From Chloroflexota bacterium (lineage in GTDB: Bacteria; Chloroflexota; Anaerolineae; Anaerolineales; UBA4823): a stretch of 64,000 bases of DNA. Below, piece by piece: positions 33,431 through 44,568 of the stretch. A program made the position numbers and the translations under genes. Where the stretch lies: positions 186,001 through 250,000 of the forward strand of contig JAJUJL010000001.1 of assembly GCA_029265355.1 (NCBI GenBank), given 5' to 3'. Numbering within the stretch: position 1 is the first letter of the stretch; the number at the start of each line of letters is the position of its first letter. Under the pieces are notes generated by a model that was not told the DNA's origin, made no database searches, and saw only the letters and a list, made by a program, of their open reading frames with translations.

Positions 33431-34522
33431 ATGGCGCGGAAAAATACCCCCTCCACCCCCCCTCAGAGCGACGGCAACGACGCGCGCTCGATCGCTTTGG
33501 AAAAAGCCCTGGGCGATTTGAGCAAACGCTACGGCGATGGAACCATTATGCGCCTGGGCGATGCGCACAACTTGCGCGTCGAGGCTATCCCCACCGGCTC
33601 GCTCTCGCTGGATATCGCTCTGGGCGTCGGCGGTGTGCCACGCGGGCGCATCACCGAGATCTATGGCCCGGAATCCTCCGGTAAAACCACCATCTGCCAG
33701 CACATCGTCTCCGAAGCCCAGAAATTGGGCGGCACTTGCGCCTACATCGACATGGAGCACGCCCTGGATCCCAGTTACGCAGCCCGCTGCGGGGTTGATA
33801 TCGACAACCTGCTCATTTCGCAGCCCGATACCGGCGAACAGGCGCTGGAGATCGCCGAGACGCTGGTGCGCTCCGGCGCGATCGACGTGGTGGTGATCGA
33901 CTCGGTAGCAGCGTTGGTGCCGCGCGCTGAAATCGAAGGCGATATGGGCGATTCCCCCATGGGCATGCAGGCCCGCCTGATGTCGCAGGCGCTGCGCAAG
34001 CTCTCCGGCGCCATCAAACAAACCAACACCGCAGTCATCTTCACCAACCAGCTGCGCCAGAAGATCGGCGTGATGTTCGGCAACCCCGAAACCACCACCG
34101 GCGGCATGGCGCTCAAGTTCTACGCTTCGGTGCGCCTGGATGTGCGCCGCATCCAGCAGATCAAGCTCGGCCAGGAAATCATCGGCAACCGCACGCGGGT
34201 GCGCGTGGTCAAAAACAAGGTCGCCCCGCCCTTCCGCACCGCTGAATTCGACATCATGTACAACGAGGGCATCTCCAAGATGGGCGACTTGCTGGACCTG
34301 GCCACCTCCCTCGAAATCATCAGCAAGCGCGGCTCCTTCTTCTCTTACGGCGATGTGCGCCTGGGCCAGGGTCGCGAAAACACCAAGGAATTTCTCAGCC
34401 AGAATCCAGACCTGGCAGAAGAGATCGAGATCGCCGTGCGCGAGCAGGCTCTCAGCGGAGCAATGCCACTGCCACTGAGCAGCGGCGGCGGCGGTGATGA
34501 TGGGGATGTGGAAGAAATCTAG
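33431..34522 (+). CDS. recA: recombinase RecA
   Basis: The 363-residue protein has Walker [20 protein letters not shown], the MAW-type [20 protein letters not shown] Walker [20 protein letters not shown] with the L2 loop region [17 protein letters not shown], and an acidic/basic C-terminal tail. GGAGC precedes the ATG. RecA forms filaments on ssDNA for recombination and triggers LexA self-cleavage. It sits behind an SOS-type promoter and ends inside the start of the next gene. Confidence 0.98.
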   Translation: MARKNTPSTPPQSDGNDARSIALEKALGDLSKRYGDGTIMRLGDAHNLRVEAIPTGSLSLDIALGVGGVPRGRITEIYGPESSGKTTICQHIVSEAQKLGGTCAYIDMEHALDPSYAARCGVDIDNLLISQPDTGEQALEIAETLVRSGAIDVVVIDSVAALVPRAEIEGDMGDSPMGMQARLMSQALRKLSGAIKQTNTAVIFTNQLRQKIGVMFGNPETTTGGMALKFYASVRLDVRRIQQIKLGQEIIGNRTRVRVVKNKVAPPFRTAEFDIMYNEGISKMGDLLDLATSLEIISKRGSFFSYGDVRLGQGRENTKEFLSQNPDLAEEIEIAVREQALSGAMPLPLSSGGGGDDGDVEEI

Positions 34523-35084
34523 AATCCAGGGCAGCCTGCTAATGGCTGCCCTGATTTTGCACCTTGCAGCCTGCCAGGGATGGCCAGAGCGCGCCTCCCC
34601 ACAACCAGACACCTTCTATATGCCCTCCACGCCAGCCATCCAGCCCATCACACCGCTGGCAGCTTCCGCCGGGCTTAGCGCCACTCCTGCAGCGCAAGCC
34701 GTAGCCTCACCCACGGTGGATCTCGCCCCGACTGCCACGCCTTTCTGCACGCCTGGGCTGACGTACCAGGAAGACCTGTCGATCCCGGATGGCTCGGTTG
34801 TCGCGCCGGGCGCGCTGCTGGATAAGCGTTGGCGGGTGCTCAACAGCGGCACTTGCAATTGGGATGAGCGCTATCGCCTCAAGCTGGTAGCTGGGCCGGC
34901 GATGGGCAGCTCTGCCGAGCTGGCCCTCTACCCGGCGCGCAGCGGCGCGTCGGCTGACATCCGCCTGCTTTTCACCGCTCCGCAAGAAGCTGGCGCTTAT
35001 CGCAGCGCCTGGCAGGCGCATGATCCCACCGGGCAGCCGTTCGGCGACCCGATTTTTATCGACATCATCGTTGTCGTGCAATAA
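34506..35084 (+). CDS. lipoprotein with NBR1-like Ig domain
   Basis: With ATG 34506 the protein is 192 residues. The opening [20 protein letters not shown] followed by AAC gives a lipobox-type signal. A Thr/Pro-rich linker follows, then about 100 residues resembling the NBR1 Ig-like domain: [56 protein letters not shown]. The domain appears in Chloroflexota exported proteins and probably binds envelope partners. The start overlaps the recA end by 17 bp; an earlier in-frame ATG (34494) and a later one (34542) exist. The ahcY terminator follows. Confidence 0.78.
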   Translation: MWKKSRIQGSLLMAALILHLAACQGWPERASPQPDTFYMPSTPAIQPITPLAASAGLSATPAAQAVASPTVDLAPTATPFCTPGLTYQEDLSIPDGSVVAPGALLDKRWRVLNSGTCNWDERYRLKLVAGPAMGSSAELALYPARSGASADIRLLFTAPQEAGAYRSAWQAHDPTGQPFGDPIFIDIIVVVQ

Positions 35085-35125
35085 AAAAGGGGGGTCTGGA
35101 AAGCGCAAGCGCCCACCAGACCCCC
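35083..35125 (-). terminator. intrinsic terminator after ahcY (convergent)
   Basis: GGGGGGTCTGG (35089-35099) pairs with CCAGACCCCC (35116-35125). On the minus strand the hairpin is followed by TTTTTT (35088-35083), so it ends ahcY transcription. Confidence 0.85.
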
Positions 35126-35134
35126 GCTATCGTC

Positions 35135-36403
<1,269 letters not shown>

Positions 36404-36497
36404 CTATAATTTTCGATATGATAACAGGTTGATCCAAGCAGGCTCCCAGTCTCATCCTGGGCAAGTTGTCATGCAGGGAGCCTGTGACAAAATGACC

Positions 36498-36555
36498 TGT
36501 CGTCCTGAGCGAAGCAAAGGAATTCCAAAGACTCTTCGCCACGCACAGAGTGACA
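36498..36555. repeat. 58-bp imperfect palindromic repeat
   Basis: The ends TGTCGTCCTGAGCG and CGCACAGAGTGACA are inverted with several mismatches around a GGAATTCC centre. It lies in the ahcY-adoK gap, just past the adoK stop. The family resembles the TGTCATTC...GAATGACA-type repeats of many bacteria; here it is a single copy. Confidence 0.45.
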
Positions 36556-36558
36556 CAA

Positions 36559-37533
36559 TTAGCTTTCTTTCCCGACCGCGATCAGCGTGCGGAGTTGCTC
36601 GTTCTCGCCAAAAACCTCCCGGTAGCGCTGGGTGAACTCCTCGAGCGTGTAGGCGTGCCCCTGCGGACCCTGCTGCTCCAGGCAGTAGGTCGCTGCCAGC
36701 GCGCCCATGCGCCCGCAAGTCTCCCAATCCAGGCCCAGGCTGTAGGCAAACAGGAACCCACCACGGAAGGCGTCGCCCACCCCGGTGGGGTCGATGATGC
36801 GCTGCGGCGGCACAACCGGTATATCGATCTCATTTCCACCGGCAAAGACTGTCGCACCCTGCTCGCCGCGCGTCACGACCATGAAGCGCACCTGCTCCAG
36901 GATTTGGGCGGCGCCCATGCCAGTCATCTTCTGCACCAGCGCGAATTCGTAGTCGTTGACGAACAGCGCCAGCGCCCCCTCGATGCCATTGCGCAAGTCG
37001 TCGCCGGTCAGGCGCACGATCTGCTGGCTCGGATCGTACAGGTAGGGCAGCCCCAACTCATGACATTCGTCCACATAGCGCTTCATCGCCTGCGGGTCGT
37101 TGGGCGAGATGACCACCAGTTCCGGGCGCTCTCCATCCAGCTCTTTCAAGGAAAGCTGGGAGGCGTAGGCCATCGCCCCGGGATAGAAGCTGGCGATCTG
37201 GGCATTGGAGCGGTCGGTGTTGGCAAAGAAGGAAGCGGTGTACACGCCTGGCACAACTTTGGCCCACTGCGTATCCACGCCGCGGCTTTCCAGCCACAGG
37301 CGGTACTCTTCGAAGTCTTCGCCCACGGTGGCAAACAGGCGCGGTTTCTTGCCCAGCAGCGCCAGGGTATAGGCGATGTTGGGGGCGTTGCCGCCGCGCA
37401 GGCGCACCATCGACTCCACCAGGAAAGACAGGCTGATCTTATCCAGTTTCTCCACCAGGATATGATCGCGGAAATTTCCTGGAAAGGTCATCAGGTAATC
37501 GTAAGCCACGGAACCAGTCAGAAGAATACTCAT
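36559..37533 (-). CDS. adoK: adenosine kinase (PfkB family)
   Basis: The 324-residue protein is a ribokinase-fold kinase. GNAPNIAYTLALLGKKPRLF binds substrate, ASFYPGAMAYA and DPSQQIVRL and FVNDYEFALV match Mycobacterium tuberculosis adenosine kinase, and DPTGVGDAFRGGF holds the anion hole and catalytic Asp. It would convert adenosine released by AhcY to AMP. It is 19 bp from mtnA, with AAGGAAA upstream of the ATG. A sugar substrate is less likely but cannot be excluded. Confidence 0.87.
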   Translation of the reverse strand: MSILLTGSVAYDYLMTFPGNFRDHILVEKLDKISLSFLVESMVRLRGGNAPNIAYTLALLGKKPRLFATVGEDFEEYRLWLESRGVDTQWAKVVPGVYTASFFANTDRSNAQIASFYPGAMAYASQLSLKELDGERPELVVISPNDPQAMKRYVDECHELGLPYLYDPSQQIVRLTGDDLRNGIEGALALFVNDYEFALVQKMTGMGAAQILEQVRFMVVTRGEQGATVFAGGNEIDIPVVPPQRIIDPTGVGDAFRGGFLFAYSLGLDWETCGRMGALAATYCLEQQGPQGHAYTLEEFTQRYREVFGENEQLRTLIAVGKES

Positions 37534-37552
37534 TGCTCATTTCCTTCCACGC

Positions 37553-38608
<1,056 letters not shown>

Positions 38609-38618
38609 GGCATCAAAA

Positions 38619-38640
38619 GACGCCCTCAGCGGAGAGCGTC
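38619..38640 (-). promoter_or_regulatory. leader hairpin with short T-run before mtnA
   Basis: On the minus strand GACGCTCTC pairs with GAGGGCGTC around CGCT (nine pairs including one wobble), followed by TTTTG. It lies between the predicted start near 38653 and the mtnA ATG at 38608. The T-run is short, so attenuation is only possible. Confidence 0.4.
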
Positions 38641-38659
38641 GGCGGTGAAAATCAGTGTG

Positions 38660-38688
38660 AGTTTAACACGGGTAATGAGGTTTGTCAA
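38660..38688 (-). promoter_or_regulatory. promoter of mtnA
   Basis: Minus-strand TTGACA (38688-38683) and TAAACT (38665-38660) are separated by exactly 17 bp. The start would be near 38653. Confidence 0.75.
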
Positions 38689-38704
38689 AGGAATCGGGTG
38701 CACA

Positions 38705-38835
38705 GGTGTAGTGTACCCCGAAAACCGGAGAGACCCCATAGGGATAGGGTAAGATACCGCAAAGCGGAGTTCCAGGCCGCCTGTTGGCGTCACGACCGAA
38801 GGCAGGCACTCCCCAGGCAGGCTCGATTTTTTTCT
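38705..38835 (+). ncRNA. candidate structured RNA ending in a T-run (unknown family)
   Basis: The sequence between two divergent promoters folds, on the plus strand, into consecutive helices: CCG/CGG (38718-38720/38726-38728), ACCC/GGGT (38733-38736/38747-38750), CCGC-AAA-GCGG (38757-38767), and GGAGT/ACTCC (38766-38770/38808-38812) enclosing GCCTG/CAGGC (38779-38783/38803-38807). Seven Ts at 38827-38833 follow. A weak promoter (TTGTCA 38682, TGTAGT 38707) could start it. No coding frame is convincing. I cannot assign a known RNA class; the CCGC pair and GGAGT pair overlap by two bases, so alternative folds are possible. Confidence 0.4.
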
Positions 38836-38864
38836 TGCTTTTTGGGTGCACCACACACGATTCA

Positions 38865-38893
38865 TTGACACCTCGCCTTGCCTGTTGTATAGT
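38865..38893 (+). promoter_or_regulatory. near-consensus promoter with leaderless start
   Basis: TTGACA (38865-38870) and TATAGT (38888-38893) are exactly 17 bp apart, and the ATG at 38900 begins six bases after the -10 box. No ribosome-binding site is present. The transcript therefore most likely starts at the start codon. Confidence 0.75.
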
Positions 38894-38899
38894 CACGTT

Positions 38900-41329
38900 A
38901 TGTCACGCACACTGCTCTTGCCTATCCTGGTGCTTGCCCTGGCCGCGCTGGCATGCAACGCCGCGCAGCGGCTGCCTGAATTCAACCTCAACCCCACGCC
39001 GCAGCCCACCCCCACCTATACGCCGCTGCCGCCCACGCCGACCCCAACAGCCACGCCCACCTCCACTCCCACCCCTACACCCGAGCCCGGGGCGCGCATC
39101 CACAGCGGCGACCAGGCGCGCTTTGCCGGCGATTGGGAGCTGGCAGTGCAGGAATATACCGTAGCAATGGACTCCGCCCAGCAGCCTGAGATGCAAGCCG
39201 CAGCCATGCTCGGCTTGAGCCGCACTTACCTGCAGGCGGGAGATTACGTTTCGGCTGAAAGCTGGTTGCAAAGATACCTGGAGCAGATTAGTGATCCAGT
39301 GCTGCAATCCTATGCATATTTCAGCCTGGGACAGGCGCTCAGCAGCCAGGGGCGCTACGCCGAAGCCGCCGACGCCTACCTGGAATACCTGACCCGCCGC
39401 CCGGGCGTGATCGATGCCTACGTGCTCAAGCTGCGCGCCGACAGCCTGTACGCCGCCGGCGATTACGGCGGTGCGGCTGCCGATTATCGCGCCGCGGCGC
39501 AATCGCCCAGCTTCCTGAACGCCGAGCAACTCCAGATCCTGACCGGGCGCGCCCACGCCGCCGCCGGCGACTATGGCACCGCATTGGGCATCTACCAGCA
39601 GGTCTATGAGCAGTCCAAGAGCGATTTCACCCGGGCGCAGATGGACTTGCTAATGGGGCAAGCCTACACTGCGCTGGGGCAGATCGAGCAGGCTTACCAG
39701 GTCTACCAGGACGCGGTAAACAACTACCCCACCGCGTACGATTCCTACCAGGGGCTGCTGGTGCTGGTCAACAACGGGATACCGGTCAATGAGCTGAACC
39801 GCGGCATCGTCGATTACTACGCCGGCGAGTACGGTGTGGCAATCGATGCTTTGGATCGCTATTTGCAAGGTGCGCCCAGCGACCCAGGGGCTGCGCTCTA
39901 TTACTATGGGCTGGCGCAGCGCGCCCTGGGCAACTTCGCCGAGGCGCTCGACCGCTGGGATAAGGTCATCCAGGCTTTTCCCGACCACCGCTTTTGGGAC
40001 GACGCCTGGGAGCAGAAGGGCTATACGCAGTGGTTTTACCTGGAAGACTACGAGCAGGCCATCGAGACGCTTTTCTCCTTCACCGCCGCCGCACCCGCTC
40101 ACCCGCGCGCCGCTGAATTCCTGTTCGATGCCGGGCTGGTGGCGGAGCGCAACAATCAGTTCGAGTTGGCTGCCGCCCTCTTCCAGCGCGTCGCTGATGA
40201 ATATCCCTCCGACGAACGCACACCGCGCGCCTTGTTCCTGGCTGGCCTAGCCCACTACCGCCGCGGCGATTACCCCGCGGCGCTGACCGCCCACCAGCGC
40301 TACCTCACCGTGGTTGCCAGCCCGGGCGACCGGGCGGCTGCCTTCCTGTGGATGGGAAAGTCACAGCAGGCGCTGGGCGACGCCTCCGGTGCAGCCTCTT
40401 CCTGGGAAATCGCGGCTGCCACCGATCCCACCGGCTACTACAGCGAACGCGCCCGCGACCTGCTGCGCCAGCGCCCCCCCTTCGAACCGCCAGCAGACTT
40501 CGACATCGGCGTAGATTGGGCAACCGAGCGCCTGCAAGCTGAAGAATGGCTGCGCGCCACCTTCGCACTGCCGCCCGAGACCGACCTGTCGTCGCCAGGC
40601 GCGCTGGCGCAAGAGCCGCGCTTCACCCGCGGCAATGAGCTGTGGGAGCTGGGCCTCTACGAGCTGGCGCGCACCGAGTTCGAGAGCCTGCGCCTGGACC
40701 TGCAGACAGATGCAGCGGCTTCCTATCGCCTGGGCAACCATCTGCTGGAGCTGGGCCTCTACCGCAGCGCCATCCTCTCCCTGCGCCAGGTGCTCAACCT
40801 GGCCGGTATGAGCGACGCCACCACGATGAACGCGCCGCCCTACTTTAACCATGTGCGCTTTGGCACCTTCTTCTACGACTTGATCCTGCCCGTTGCCCAG
40901 GAATTCAATTTCCACCCGCTGTTTTTACTGAGCGTGGTGCGCCAGGAGTCGGCTTTCGAGGGCTTCGTGCGCTCCACCGCCGGGGCGCGCGGCTTGATGC
41001 AGATCATCCCCGCCACCGGCAGAGAGATCGCCCAAAAGCTGGACTGGCCCGAGAATTATTCCGATGAAGACCTCTACCGCCCAGTAGTGAGCATTCGCCT
41101 GGGCGCCAGTTACCTGGCGGAATGGCGCGACCGCTTGAACGGAGATATGTATGCTGCCCTGGCGGCCTACAACGGCGGGCCGGGCAATGCTATGAGCTGG
41201 CAGGCGCAGGCCAATGGCGATCCGGATTTATTCCTGGAGGTGGTGCGCTTCGAAGAAACGCGCAACTATCTCCGCGGCATTTACGAGCTGTACACCATCT
41301 ACCGGCGCATCTACGAGCGAGCTCCATAA
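38900..41329 (+). CDS. TPR-repeat lytic transglycosylase lipoprotein (SLT)
   Basis: With the ATG at 38900 (six bases after TATAGT) the protein has 809 residues. The start MSRTLLLPILVLALAALACN is a lipobox signal. A Thr/Pro linker follows, then about 500 residues of TPR-like helical repeats (DYVSAESWLQRYLEQ, GRYAEAADAYLEYL, GDYPAALTAHQRYL). The C-terminal SLT domain has SVVRQESAFEGFVRS with the catalytic Glu, GARGLMQIIPATGREIAQ and LAAYNGGPGNAMSW. It resembles the Slt70 arrangement with anchoring outside the membrane. It cleaves peptidoglycan glycosidic bonds. Confidence 0.93.
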   Translation: MSRTLLLPILVLALAALACNAAQRLPEFNLNPTPQPTPTYTPLPPTPTPTATPTSTPTPTPEPGARIHSGDQARFAGDWELAVQEYTVAMDSAQQPEMQAAAMLGLSRTYLQAGDYVSAESWLQRYLEQISDPVLQSYAYFSLGQALSSQGRYAEAADAYLEYLTRRPGVIDAYVLKLRADSLYAAGDYGGAAADYRAAAQSPSFLNAEQLQILTGRAHAAAGDYGTALGIYQQVYEQSKSDFTRAQMDLLMGQAYTALGQIEQAYQVYQDAVNNYPTAYDSYQGLLVLVNNGIPVNELNRGIVDYYAGEYGVAIDALDRYLQGAPSDPGAALYYYGLAQRALGNFAEALDRWDKVIQAFPDHRFWDDAWEQKGYTQWFYLEDYEQAIETLFSFTAAAPAHPRAAEFLFDAGLVAERNNQFELAAALFQRVADEYPSDERTPRALFLAGLAHYRRGDYPAALTAHQRYLTVVASPGDRAAAFLWMGKSQQALGDASGAASSWEIAAATDPTGYYSERARDLLRQRPPFEPPADFDIGVDWATERLQAEEWLRATFALPPETDLSSPGALAQEPRFTRGNELWELGLYELARTEFESLRLDLQTDAAASYRLGNHLLELGLYRSAILSLRQVLNLAGMSDATTMNAPPYFNHVRFGTFFYDLILPVAQEFNFHPLFLLSVVRQESAFEGFVRSTAGARGLMQIIPATGREIAQKLDWPENYSDEDLYRPVVSIRLGASYLAEWRDRLNGDMYAALAAYNGGPGNAMSWQAQANGDPDLFLEVVRFEETRNYLRGIYELYTIYRRIYERAP

Positions 41330-41389
41330 AAGGAAACCGAGCTGAATTTAACCGTCTCACTCACCCGCGCTCTTGAAGCGCGCCGCCAC

Positions 41390-42334
41390 ATGCTGGATGA
41401 AGCCCACCTGGGCGGGTTGCGCCTGTTCAATGGCTTCTACGAAGGCCAGCCCGAGCTGGTGCTGGAGCTGTATGCCCGCACGCTGGTGCTCTACGACTAC
41501 GCCGATGACCCATCTTTCGCGGGAGCCCTGGTTGAGGAGACGCTCGCCTGGTGCAGGGAAGCTCTGCCCTGGGTGACGTGTGTAATTCTCAAGACGCGCC
41601 GCTCTCCAGGCGAGGCTGACCGTCGCGGGCGAGTGGTCTTTGGAGGCGACCCCGCCCGGCGCATACGCGAGCATGGCGTGTGGTACGCCCTCAACCTGCA
41701 GATGAACCAGGACGCCAGCATCTATCTGGATACCCGCCTGCTCCGCCAGTGGCTGCTCGACAACTCGCGGCACAAAACAGTGCTCAACACATTTGCCTAT
41801 ACTGGCAGCCTGGGCGTGGCTGCCTGCGCGGGTGGAGCCTGCCGGGTGGTGCAGATCGATCGCAACCGGCGCTTCCTGAACCTTGCAAAAGACTCTTACC
41901 TGCTCAACGGTATACCCATCCACAAGCCGGATTTCCGTGCCCAGGATTTTTGGGTAGCATCCGCGCGCCTGCGCCGGACGGGTGAAATGTTCGACATGGC
42001 GTTGCTCGATCCCCCATTCTTTTCAAGCACGCCGGCTGGGCGGCTGGACCTGCTGGCGGATAGCACTCGCCTGATTAACAAAATCCGCCCGCTGGTTAAG
42101 CACGGCGGGCGCTTAATTGCCATCAACAATGCCCTGTATGTTTCCGGGGCAGATTACCTGCAAGCCCTACAAACCTTGTGCGCAGATGGCTACCTGGAAT
42201 TCGAAGGTTCGATCCCTGTCCCAGAGGATTTCACCGGTTTTCCATCGACGCTTGTCAGCCAACCTCCCGCCGATCCAGCGCCTTTCAATCACCCCACCAA
42301 GATTGCTGTGCTACGCGTGTACCGTAAAAATTAA
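41390..42334 (+). CDS. RlmI-like class I SAM-dependent RNA methyltransferase
   Basis: The 314-residue frame opens at ATG 41390, but no ribosome-binding site precedes it. In frame 48 bases upstream a CTG (41342) follows AGGA by seven bases and would add LNLTVSLTRALEARRH. Methyltransferase motifs are clear: VLNTFAYTGSLGVAACAGGA (motif I), QIDRNRRFLNLAKDSYLLNG, and MALLDPPFFSS (the catalytic DPP-F). The N-terminal part (YARTLVLYDYADDP, GVWYALNLQMNQDASIYLD) fits the RlmI/RlmL family that modifies 23S rRNA. It is 60 bp from the transglycosylase gene. Confidence 0.85.
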   Translation: MLDEAHLGGLRLFNGFYEGQPELVLELYARTLVLYDYADDPSFAGALVEETLAWCREALPWVTCVILKTRRSPGEADRRGRVVFGGDPARRIREHGVWYALNLQMNQDASIYLDTRLLRQWLLDNSRHKTVLNTFAYTGSLGVAACAGGACRVVQIDRNRRFLNLAKDSYLLNGIPIHKPDFRAQDFWVASARLRRTGEMFDMALLDPPFFSSTPAGRLDLLADSTRLINKIRPLVKHGGRLIAINNALYVSGADYLQALQTLCADGYLEFEGSIPVPEDFTGFPSTLVSQPPADPAPFNHPTKIAVLRVYRKN

Positions 42335-42366
42335 AATCCCAAAGGTATGGAAAACTTTTGGGATTT
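42334..42366 (+). terminator. bidirectional hairpin terminator
   Basis: AAATCCCAAA (42334-42343) pairs with TTTGGGATTT (42357-42366) between convergent genes. The arms themselves provide A and T runs for either direction. Confidence 0.7.
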
Positions 42367-42372
42367 GGATCA

Positions 42373-44064
42373 TTACGGGGTGGCAGTTGGCTCGAGCGTC
42401 GCGCCCAGGCGCGAGCGCAGGTACCAGGCCGGCAGGTTCACCAGGCGGTCGCTGGGCTCGAAGATGGGTCCCATGCGCACACCCTGCACGTCCTGGTCAA
42501 CAGCGTAAGAATACACCGGGTAGAATAAAGGCAGCGCTGGCAGTTCCGTGCTGAAGCGCACCTGGAAGTTGCGGTAGTTTCTAGCCCGCTCCGCCAGGTC
42601 GGTCGAGACACGCGCCCGTTCCAAAAATTCGCTTGCCTGGCGGTCTTGCCACTTGGCATAGTTTTGACCACCGGTGGCTTGGGCTTCATCCCAAAAAGGA
42701 TACGGGTCGGGGTCGGGTGAGCGCGCCATGTTGAGCATCACCAGGGCGGCCTGGTAGGTGCGCGGTCCGAGGTAATCGTTGAGCAGCGCTTCGTAGGTGA
42801 CCGCTTTGAGCTGCACATCGATTCCCAGGCGTGCCCAATCCTGGCGGATTGATTCAGCCAGCAGAGCATACAGCGGCTCGTCAGGATACACCATCTCGAA
42901 GGATAAAGCGATGCCGTCTTTTTCTCGCACGCTGCCGCCGCTGGCTGGTATGGTGTATTCCGCCGCGCGGATCGCCTGGAGTGCAGCATCGGGGTCATAT
43001 TCCAGGCGCGGCATGTCTTCATAATACGCCCATGTACCGGGGAAGATCGGGCCATCGGCGATCAATCCTTGCCCGTTCAAATGCTCATCCAGCATTTGCT
43101 GGCGGTTGAGGCCCTGCAGGAAAGCATGGCGCAGTGCTTTTTCCTGGAAGAACGGCAAAGATGGATTATCCAGGTTGAAATAGATGAGGTACAACTGTGG
43201 CATTCGACCGGTGTGAACGTTCAGGCCAGGCTGCTTCAGCGCCTCGATGAGAACTTCACCAGAAACCTGGCTGATGCCTTGCACGTCTCCGTTGCGGTAA
43301 GCCGCCAGTGCAGCCTGTTCATTGGGATAATAGCGAAACACAACCTGGTCGATGAACGGTCTGCCAGCATAGAAATCCTCGAAAGCCCTGAGCGCCACGC
43401 CGCTGATCTCGCCATTCTCGCTGAGGACGCTCTCCAACCGGTAAGGGCCGTTCCCCACCGGCTGCAGATTAAAATCAGCGTTGACCAGCGCGTCCAAAGA
43501 CAGCTCACCCAGCAAATGGCTGGGCAGCAGCCCAAATGCCAGGTAATCCAGGAAAGGCGCAAACGGTTCAGGCAGGCGAAATTGCACGGTGCGCTCATCC
43601 AGCTCCAGCATCTCGACCTGTTGCCACAGTTTGCGCACATCCTCCGGCAGAGGTGCATTGGGCTGGCTGAGAAGTTGCGCTGTGAATATGACATCCCGGC
43701 TGGTCACGGGCTGCCCGTCATGCCAGACAGCATTCGAGCGAATCGAAAAATTGAACACCGAGCCATCGGCCGAGATGCCCCACGATTCTGCCAGGTCACC
43801 CTGCGGAACGCCGCGGTCGTCGAACTGGATCAGCCCCCGGAAGAGCAGCCGGTCGACATCTCGGTCTGCGGTATTGTAGTAGTCCAGCACCGGGTTCAGG
43901 CGTCCAAAACGGCCCACCAGCGCCTCGGTGTAGACGCCGCCCGAAACTGGCTGCACCTCCACTTCCGGAGGGGCAACCAGCGTGGTGGGCTGGCTGATCA
44001 ACAGCACTGCAATGGCTGCCAGCGCCAGCGTCACAATCAGGATTTGCCAGCGAAGTTGTTTCAT
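42373..44064 (-). CDS. peptide/nickel-type extracellular solute-binding protein (family 5), anchored
   Basis: The 563-residue protein has an N-terminal hydrophobic segment (LIVTLALAAIAVLLI) with no lipobox Cys, then the SBP family-5 fold: GVYTEALVGRFGRLNPVLDY, LAESWGISADGSVFNFSIR, VWHDGQPVTSRDVIFTAQLL, YNTADRDVDRLLFRGLIQFD and a C-terminal ligand-binding lobe (RLGIDVQLKAVTYEALLNDY). These proteins bind oligopeptides, nickel or sugars. No permease or ATPase gene is adjacent, so it would pair with a transporter encoded elsewhere. It lies between secG and a convergent methyltransferase. Confidence 0.88.
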   Translation of the reverse strand: MKQLRWQILIVTLALAAIAVLLISQPTTLVAPPEVEVQPVSGGVYTEALVGRFGRLNPVLDYYNTADRDVDRLLFRGLIQFDDRGVPQGDLAESWGISADGSVFNFSIRSNAVWHDGQPVTSRDVIFTAQLLSQPNAPLPEDVRKLWQQVEMLELDERTVQFRLPEPFAPFLDYLAFGLLPSHLLGELSLDALVNADFNLQPVGNGPYRLESVLSENGEISGVALRAFEDFYAGRPFIDQVVFRYYPNEQAALAAYRNGDVQGISQVSGEVLIEALKQPGLNVHTGRMPQLYLIYFNLDNPSLPFFQEKALRHAFLQGLNRQQMLDEHLNGQGLIADGPIFPGTWAYYEDMPRLEYDPDAALQAIRAAEYTIPASGGSVREKDGIALSFEMVYPDEPLYALLAESIRQDWARLGIDVQLKAVTYEALLNDYLGPRTYQAALVMLNMARSPDPDPYPFWDEAQATGGQNYAKWQDRQASEFLERARVSTDLAERARNYRNFQVRFSTELPALPLFYPVYSYAVDQDVQGVRMGPIFEPSDRLVNLPAWYLRSRLGATLEPTATP

Positions 44065-44220
44065 AGCCGATCAACAAAAACAGGGCGCCGCCGCCGAGCC
44101 GGGGTCGTCGAGCGGGCAGGCCTGGCCTGCACACCCGCCCTCCCACCGGCTGTGGGTCTTTCCGCCCTGAAGGATTGCTAACGAATGCTCAATGCAATCG
44201 AATGGGGCTGGCGCTGAGCA

Positions 44221-44445
44221 TCAACCGGTCACAACGACCGTGATGATCGCCAGCAGGAAGAACAGCACACTCAACCCGATGGTGATGCGAAATAACGTCT
44301 TCTCGATGCCACGTCGCGCGGTGAAGACGCCGCCGGTATCAGCCCCGCTGAACCCACCCAGCCCGGCGCCCTTGCTTTGCAAGATCACGCTCAGGATCAA
44401 GGCGATTGACGTTATAATCAAAGCGATATCAAGGTAAGTTTCCAC
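44221..44445 (-). CDS. secG: preprotein translocase subunit SecG
   Basis: The 74-residue protein starts at a GTG with GGAGGA upstream. It has the two transmembrane helices and central glycine-rich loop of SecG (VILQSKGAGLGGFSGADTGG, RRGIEKTLFRITIGLSVLFF). SecG assists SecYE in protein export. Driven by the strong promoter at 44497-44525. Confidence 0.93.
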   Translation of the reverse strand: METYLDIALIITSIALILSVILQSKGAGLGGFSGADTGGVFTARRGIEKTLFRITIGLSVLFFLLAIITVVVTG

Positions 44446-44496
44446 GTAATCCTCCAGGTTCCATCAAAGAACCATTATTTTTAATCAAGCAGGCGG

Positions 44497-44525
44497 ATTA
44501 TACCTTCCGCGCCGCGAAACGTCAA
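44497..44525 (-). promoter_or_regulatory. secG promoter
   Basis: On the minus strand TTGACG (44525-44520) and TATAAT (44502-44497) are spaced by 17 bp, a near-consensus pair. It lies in the 123-bp divergent spacer shared with the PHP gene. Confidence 0.8.
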
Positions 44526-44568
44526 ACCTGCGCCCGGCGGTGTGGAAGAATTGTACCGGGCGAGGCCT

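Noticed and set aside
42206-42222. GGTTCGATCCC resembling a tRNA T-arm
   Set aside because: It lies inside the methyltransferase coding sequence and no matching acceptor or anticodon arms are present.
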